Of a stretch of 8,160 nt of DNA, positions 5,231-8,160 are shown one piece after another; position 1 is the first letter of the stretch, and every line of letters begins with the position of its first letter. Under the pieces are notes generated by a model, which was given only the letters and a program-made list of their open reading frames with translations, ran no database searches and had not been told where the DNA came from. The position numbers and the translations under genes are program-made. Source of the DNA: Fischerella sp. (GTDB lineage: Bacteria; Cyanobacteriota; Cyanobacteriia; Cyanobacteriales; Nostocaceae); contig JANZYY010000217.1 in the NCBI GenBank assembly GCA_026419705.1, positions 1 to 8,160 of the forward strand. The letters run 5' to 3'.

Positions 5231-6367
5231 ATGAAACAGGAAGTTCTTCGTAATAACTTAAAACAAATTAGAACCCGACTGGGGATGAATCAGCAGGATT
5301 TGGCTAATTTGGCTGGCGTTACCCGTCAGACTATTAGCGGTGTGGAATCAGGACAGTATGCTCCCTCAACTACAATATCCTTACGCTTGGCAAAAGCTCT
5401 TGGCTGCCAAGTAGAAGATTTATTTTGGCTGGAGGAAGATTTACCGGAAATAGAGGCTGTGCCTGCTCAAAATTTGCCAGTGGGACAGAATCTGCGAGTA
5501 ATTTTAGCAAGGGTGGGGGAACAATGGGTGGCTCATCCTCTCATTGGCACAGATGCCTTTCGGACTGAGATGATCCCGGCTGATGGTGCAGCAAATCGCT
5601 TATCTTTAATAATGGATACTGTCCTCGTCAAACTTTTAGATGATCCCAAAAAGTTGTACAATACCGTTGTTTTGGCTGGTTGTTCACCTGCACTTTCTCT
5701 CTGGGCAAGAGCCGCCGAACGCTGGCATCCAGAATTGCGGGTACACTTGACTTTTGCTAACAGTTTGACTGCCTTAGAACGCTTATGCCGGGGTGAGGTT
5801 CACATTGCTGGTATGCACCTATACTGTCCGCAAACAGGGGAGCATAATACGCCGTTTGTGCATCGTGTATTCAAAGATAAAGCGGCTGTTCTGATTAACC
5901 TTGGTGTTTGGGAAGAAGGACTTTTAGTACAGCAAGGGAATCCCAAGCAATTAAAAACCGTTGCCGATCTAGCACAACCTGGAGTGACGATAGTTAACCG
6001 CGAACAGGGTTCTGGTAGTCGGGAGTTATTAGATAGGAAACTGCAGGAGGCGAAAGTGAGCTGGGAAGCTGTACAGGGATTTGATCAAATAGTAAATAGC
6101 CATCACGAGGTGGCTTTGGCTGTGGCTACGGGAAAAGCAGATGCAGGGGTGAGTTCAGCATCGATTGCTACTGCCTTTGGACTAGGTTTTATTCCTCTGT
6201 ATGAGTCACGATATGATTTAGTTATTCTCAAGCAATATTTGGAAGAAGCACCTGTGCAACAATTACTCGGTACTTTGGGACATCGACAGGTAATTTCCCA
6301 ACTACAAGCACTCGGTGGTTATGATACCAGCTTGACTGGCGAGGTTGTAGCCACAGTAGGGGCTTAA
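5231..6367 (+). CDS. XRE-family regulator fused to a molybdate-binding-protein-like (PBP) domain
   Basis: A 378-residue one-component transcription regulator. Residues 10-66 form an XRE/Cro-type helix-turn-helix: QQDLANLAG (21-29) is the positioning helix and TRQTISGVESGQYAP (31-45) the recognition helix. Residues from about 85 to 365 look like a periplasmic-binding-protein fold without a signal peptide, of the PBP-like family (Pfam PF12727, named from memory) fused elsewhere to MoeA-like or ModE-like domains. Blocks visible are VLAGCSPAL (147-155), HIAGMHLYCPQTGEHNTPFV (191-210), NREQGSGSR (256-264) and HHEVALAVATGKADAGVSS near 290. Position after modABC suggests it senses molybdate or tungstate in the cytoplasm and controls this cluster. 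That is inference; the ligand could be another oxyanion. The ATG at 5231 lies ten bases after TTAGGG, a weak ribosome site. The stop codon sits inside a perfect palindrome. Confidence 0.85.
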   Translation: MKQEVLRNNLKQIRTRLGMNQQDLANLAGVTRQTISGVESGQYAPSTTISLRLAKALGCQVEDLFWLEEDLPEIEAVPAQNLPVGQNLRVILARVGEQWVAHPLIGTDAFRTEMIPADGAANRLSLIMDTVLVKLLDDPKKLYNTVVLAGCSPALSLWARAAERWHPELRVHLTFANSLTALERLCRGEVHIAGMHLYCPQTGEHNTPFVHRVFKDKAAVLINLGVWEEGLLVQQGNPKQLKTVADLAQPGVTIVNREQGSGSRELLDRKLQEAKVSWEAVQGFDQIVNSHHEVALAVATGKADAGVSSASIATAFGLGFIPLYESRYDLVILKQYLEEAPVQQLLGTLGHRQVISQLQALGGYDTSLTGEVVATVGA

Positions 6368-6372
6368 GCCCC
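6359..6372. promoter_or_regulatory. Perfect 14-bp palindrome at the regulator/MFS junction
   Basis: GGGGCTTAAGCCCC is fully self-complementary, contains the stop codon of the regulator gene (6365-6367) and ends 35 bases before the MFS start codon. It has no spacer and no T-run, so it is not a terminator. It could be an operator controlling the MFS gene, or a short RNA hairpin. It shares no sequence with the dyad upstream of modA. Confidence 0.45.
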
Positions 6373-6407
6373 AGGAGCAGTAAGCACAATTAGCAGGACA
6401 CATTTAT

Positions 6408-7577
6408 ATGGCACAGGGTAGGTCAAAATCTGCTCTCAAATTTGTGGTGATGCTGGGTATCGTCAGTCTTTGTGCAGATGCTACCTACGAAGGTGCGCGG
6501 AGCATTACGGGTGCTTATCTTGGAGTTTTGGGAGCAAGTGGTTTTGTAGTCGGGCTAGTAGCAGGTTTAGGAGAATTAATAGGCTATTGTTTTCGTCTTT
6601 ACATTGGTTATCTTAGCGACCAAACCCGTAAATATTGGAAAATTACCACGATTGGTTATGCCCTCAATACCGCAGTTGTACCACTCTTAGCCTTAGCTGG
6701 AAGTTGGCAAGTCGCGGCTTTTTTGATGATTGGTGAACGCACAGGTAAAGCAATTCGCACTCCGCCTAGAGATGTGTTGCTGTCCCACGCAGCTTTGAGA
6801 CTGGGAGGGGGTTTTGGATTTGGGTTACATGAAGCACTTGACCAAATTGGTGCAGTGATGGGACCATTGGCTGTAGCGGCGATAGTTTATTTTCAGGGTG
6901 GGTATCGGGGCGGTTTTGCAATTCTTATAGTACCTGCCTTAGTTGGGCTGATCGTCCTGTTGATAGGTCAGAGAATTTATCCAAATCCTCGTGATTTTGA
7001 ACACCAAACTCCTGAATTAACCGGAAAGGGACTACCGCTAAGATTCTGGATTTATTTAGGGGCTGTGGCATTTATGGCCGCAGGCTTTGCTGATTTTCCA
7101 TTAATTGCCTATCACTTTCAAACTCAAGCGATCGCCACAGACAATACAATTCCCTTATTGTATTCTTTGGCAATGGGAGTTGATGCGATCGCTGCATTAG
7201 TGTTTGGGCGTTTATTTGACCGTGTGGGCATATCCATCCTCATGGTTGCAGTTGTTTTGTCTTCATTGTTCGCACCGCTAGTATTTTTGAGCAACATCAA
7301 TCTTGCTGTATCGGGAATTGTGTTGTGGGGTACAGGTATGGGAGCGCAAGAATCAATTTTAAAAGCCGCAGTTGCTGGAATGGTGCCAATTGAAAAACGT
7401 GGTTCTGCTTTTGGTATATTTAACACTGGCTATGGCTTGTCCTGGTTCTTAGGTAGTGCTTTAATGGGGGTTCTATACGATAGGTCAATCAACGCCCTAG
7501 TTGTCTTTTCAGTTATCATTCAACTTGCTGCTATTCCCATTCTGCTGCTAGTGAACAGGCGTGAGCAAAAGAATTAA
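6408..7577 (+). CDS. MFS transporter of unknown substrate
   Basis: A 389-residue major facilitator with about twelve hydrophobic segments and an intact reading frame. The loop after helix 2 reads GYLSDQTRKYWK (67-78), a form of MFS motif A, and its counterpart in the second half is GRLFDRVGI (about 266-274). GERTGKAIRTPPRDVLLS (109-126) is a charged signature of a subgroup of bacterial MFS exporters whose substrates are mostly unassigned. A second conserved patch is MVPIEKRGSAFGIFNTGYGL in the C-terminal half. It begins 40 bases after the regulator stop on the same strand, so the two are probably co-transcribed or the regulator controls it. AGGA lies about twelve bases before the ATG, a distant ribosome site. 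A role in oxyanion or metal export is possible from the context, but nothing in the protein itself shows it. Confidence 0.85.
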   Translation: MAQGRSKSALKFVVMLGIVSLCADATYEGARSITGAYLGVLGASGFVVGLVAGLGELIGYCFRLYIGYLSDQTRKYWKITTIGYALNTAVVPLLALAGSWQVAAFLMIGERTGKAIRTPPRDVLLSHAALRLGGGFGFGLHEALDQIGAVMGPLAVAAIVYFQGGYRGGFAILIVPALVGLIVLLIGQRIYPNPRDFEHQTPELTGKGLPLRFWIYLGAVAFMAAGFADFPLIAYHFQTQAIATDNTIPLLYSLAMGVDAIAALVFGRLFDRVGISILMVAVVLSSLFAPLVFLSNINLAVSGIVLWGTGMGAQESILKAAVAGMVPIEKRGSAFGIFNTGYGLSWFLGSALMGVLYDRSINALVVFSVIIQLAAIPILLLVNRREQKN

Positions 7578-7637
7578 ATCCTAGGAGCTATAGCCATAAT
7601 CACCGCGATCGCGCATCATCAAACTGACAATTTTTGT
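7578..7637. other. Intergenic gap before the IS remnant
   Basis: Sixty bases between the MFS stop and the presumed insertion-sequence end. They contain a HIP1 octamer (7605-7612) and the short palindrome GCTATAGC. No terminator hairpin with a T-run is visible after the MFS gene. Confidence 0.6.
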
Positions 7638-8160
7638 GGGTTGTGTTGCAAAAAAATTACTGAGAACAAAAAGACTCTATTGGAAAGTCAAGTTTTATGC
7701 AGCGGTTCCAAATAATGTTGTAACTCACATTCCTCGGGCAAGATTTCTTGTTTTTTGAGTTGATCGATAGCAATTAGGTAAGCAGCAATTTTATCTACAT
7801 TAATTACTCGTGGAGTTTGGTGATGACGAGCTTTCAAAGCTTTACGGAAAAATCGTTCTGCTGCTCGTGCATTAGATTTGGCACTCAACCTAAAATCAAT
7901 AGCATGACCCTTGGAATCAACAGCACGATACAGATATTTCCACTGACCTTTTACCTTTACATACGTCTCACTAAATCTCCAAGAGCTATTGCTTGGTTTC
8001 AGGTCAGCTCTGCTTCTTTTCTCTAAATTCTTTTGAGTAAGTTATAATCTATCTATAAATTGTTGTGCGATCAACCTCTAGTCCCTGTTCCAGCATCATT
8101 TCTTCGGTGATTTCAATACCTCAATGGATATCTTAGATACCACCGTACACATAGCAGTAT
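7638..8160 (-). mobile_element. IS6-family insertion sequence remnant, one end, runs off the window
   Basis: The boundary is set at GGGTTGTGTTGCAAAA (7638-7653), close to the GGNNCTGTTGCAAA terminal inverted repeat of IS6/IS26-type elements. Inside it lies a transposase relic on the minus strand whose 3' end faces this terminus, as expected. The other end is beyond 8160, so target duplications cannot be checked. The first base is uncertain by one or two. The element is dead: its transposase carries frameshifts, a stop and an internal deletion. Confidence 0.75.
7695..8160 (-). pseudogene. IS6-family DDE transposase, degenerate and internally deleted
   Basis: Reading the minus strand from the window end, LLCVRWYLRYPLRY is in one frame. 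After a shift near 8115 comes ITEEMMLEQGLEVDRTTIYR, then TAG (8049-8051) where the family has Trp, then IITYSKEFREK. After a second shift near 8010-8030 come KPSNSSWRFSETYVKVKGQW, YLYRAVDSKGHAIDFRLSAK and, further on, TPRVINVDK. These are the consecutive IS6 transposase blocks. The first catalytic Asp is lost: WRFSETY stands where WRVDETY is expected; the second (INVDK) remains. After ECELQ the open frame ends at 7688, but another frame gives TTLFGTAA and a stop at 7695-7697, matching the usual C-terminal end of the family. About 55-60 codons with the catalytic Glu have therefore been deleted. The N-terminus lies beyond 8160. Confidence 0.85.

Noticed and set aside
7124..7426. Minus-strand 100-codon frame within the MFS gene
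   Set aside because: Shadow of the MFS gene with no family features.
7817..8026. Plus-strand 69-codon frame at the IS
   Set aside because: Antisense to the transposase relic.

Overview
The window looks like one end of a cyanobacterial contig, most likely from a filamentous Nostoc/Anabaena-type organism. Three things point there: the octamer GCGATCGC (HIP1) occurs ten times in 8.2 kb, where chance predicts about 0.1; the 23S end and 5S rRNA are of cyanobacterial type; and the protein sequences look nostocalean. Bases 2-20 are not genomic. They match the 19-bp Tn5 mosaic end used in transposase-based library preparation, so the contig begins at an untrimmed adapter inside the 23S gene.

Layout. 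(1) 21-345: the last bases of 23S rRNA, a spacer, 5S rRNA and a strong intrinsic terminator, i.e. the end of an rRNA operon. (2) 346-904: mostly non-coding sequence with one operator-like dyad and a possible relic of a small ORF. (3) 905-2425, minus strand: an intact ACR3/bile-acid-symporter-type permease, preceded by two wrecks in the same direction, the C-terminal end of an MFS transporter (one-base frameshift) and the C-terminal part of a SigZ-like sigma factor (internal stop and apparent deletion). (4) 2426-7577, plus strand: modA, modB, modC, then an XRE-type regulator fused to a molybdate-binding-protein-like domain, then an intact MFS transporter. (5) 7638-8160, minus strand: a decayed IS6-family insertion sequence with several frameshifts, a stop, a lost catalytic Asp and an internal deletion. 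It runs off the window.

How the genes work together. ModA (periplasmic binding protein), ModB (permease) and ModC (ATPase) form a complete high-affinity molybdate importer, which would feed molybdenum cofactor and, in a diazotroph, nitrogenase. modA and modB share one base, and modB and modC overlap by 62 bp in different frames. The downstream regulator joins a DNA-binding HTH to a ligand-binding domain of the kind found in molybdate-binding proteins, so the plausible model is a one-component oxyanion sensor controlling its neighbours. Candidate operators are a near-perfect dyad just upstream of modA (2483-2509) and a perfect 14-bp palindrome at the regulator/MFS junction (6359-6372). The regulator-MFS pair beside modABC is the most interesting possible system here; its ligand and the MFS substrate are unknown.
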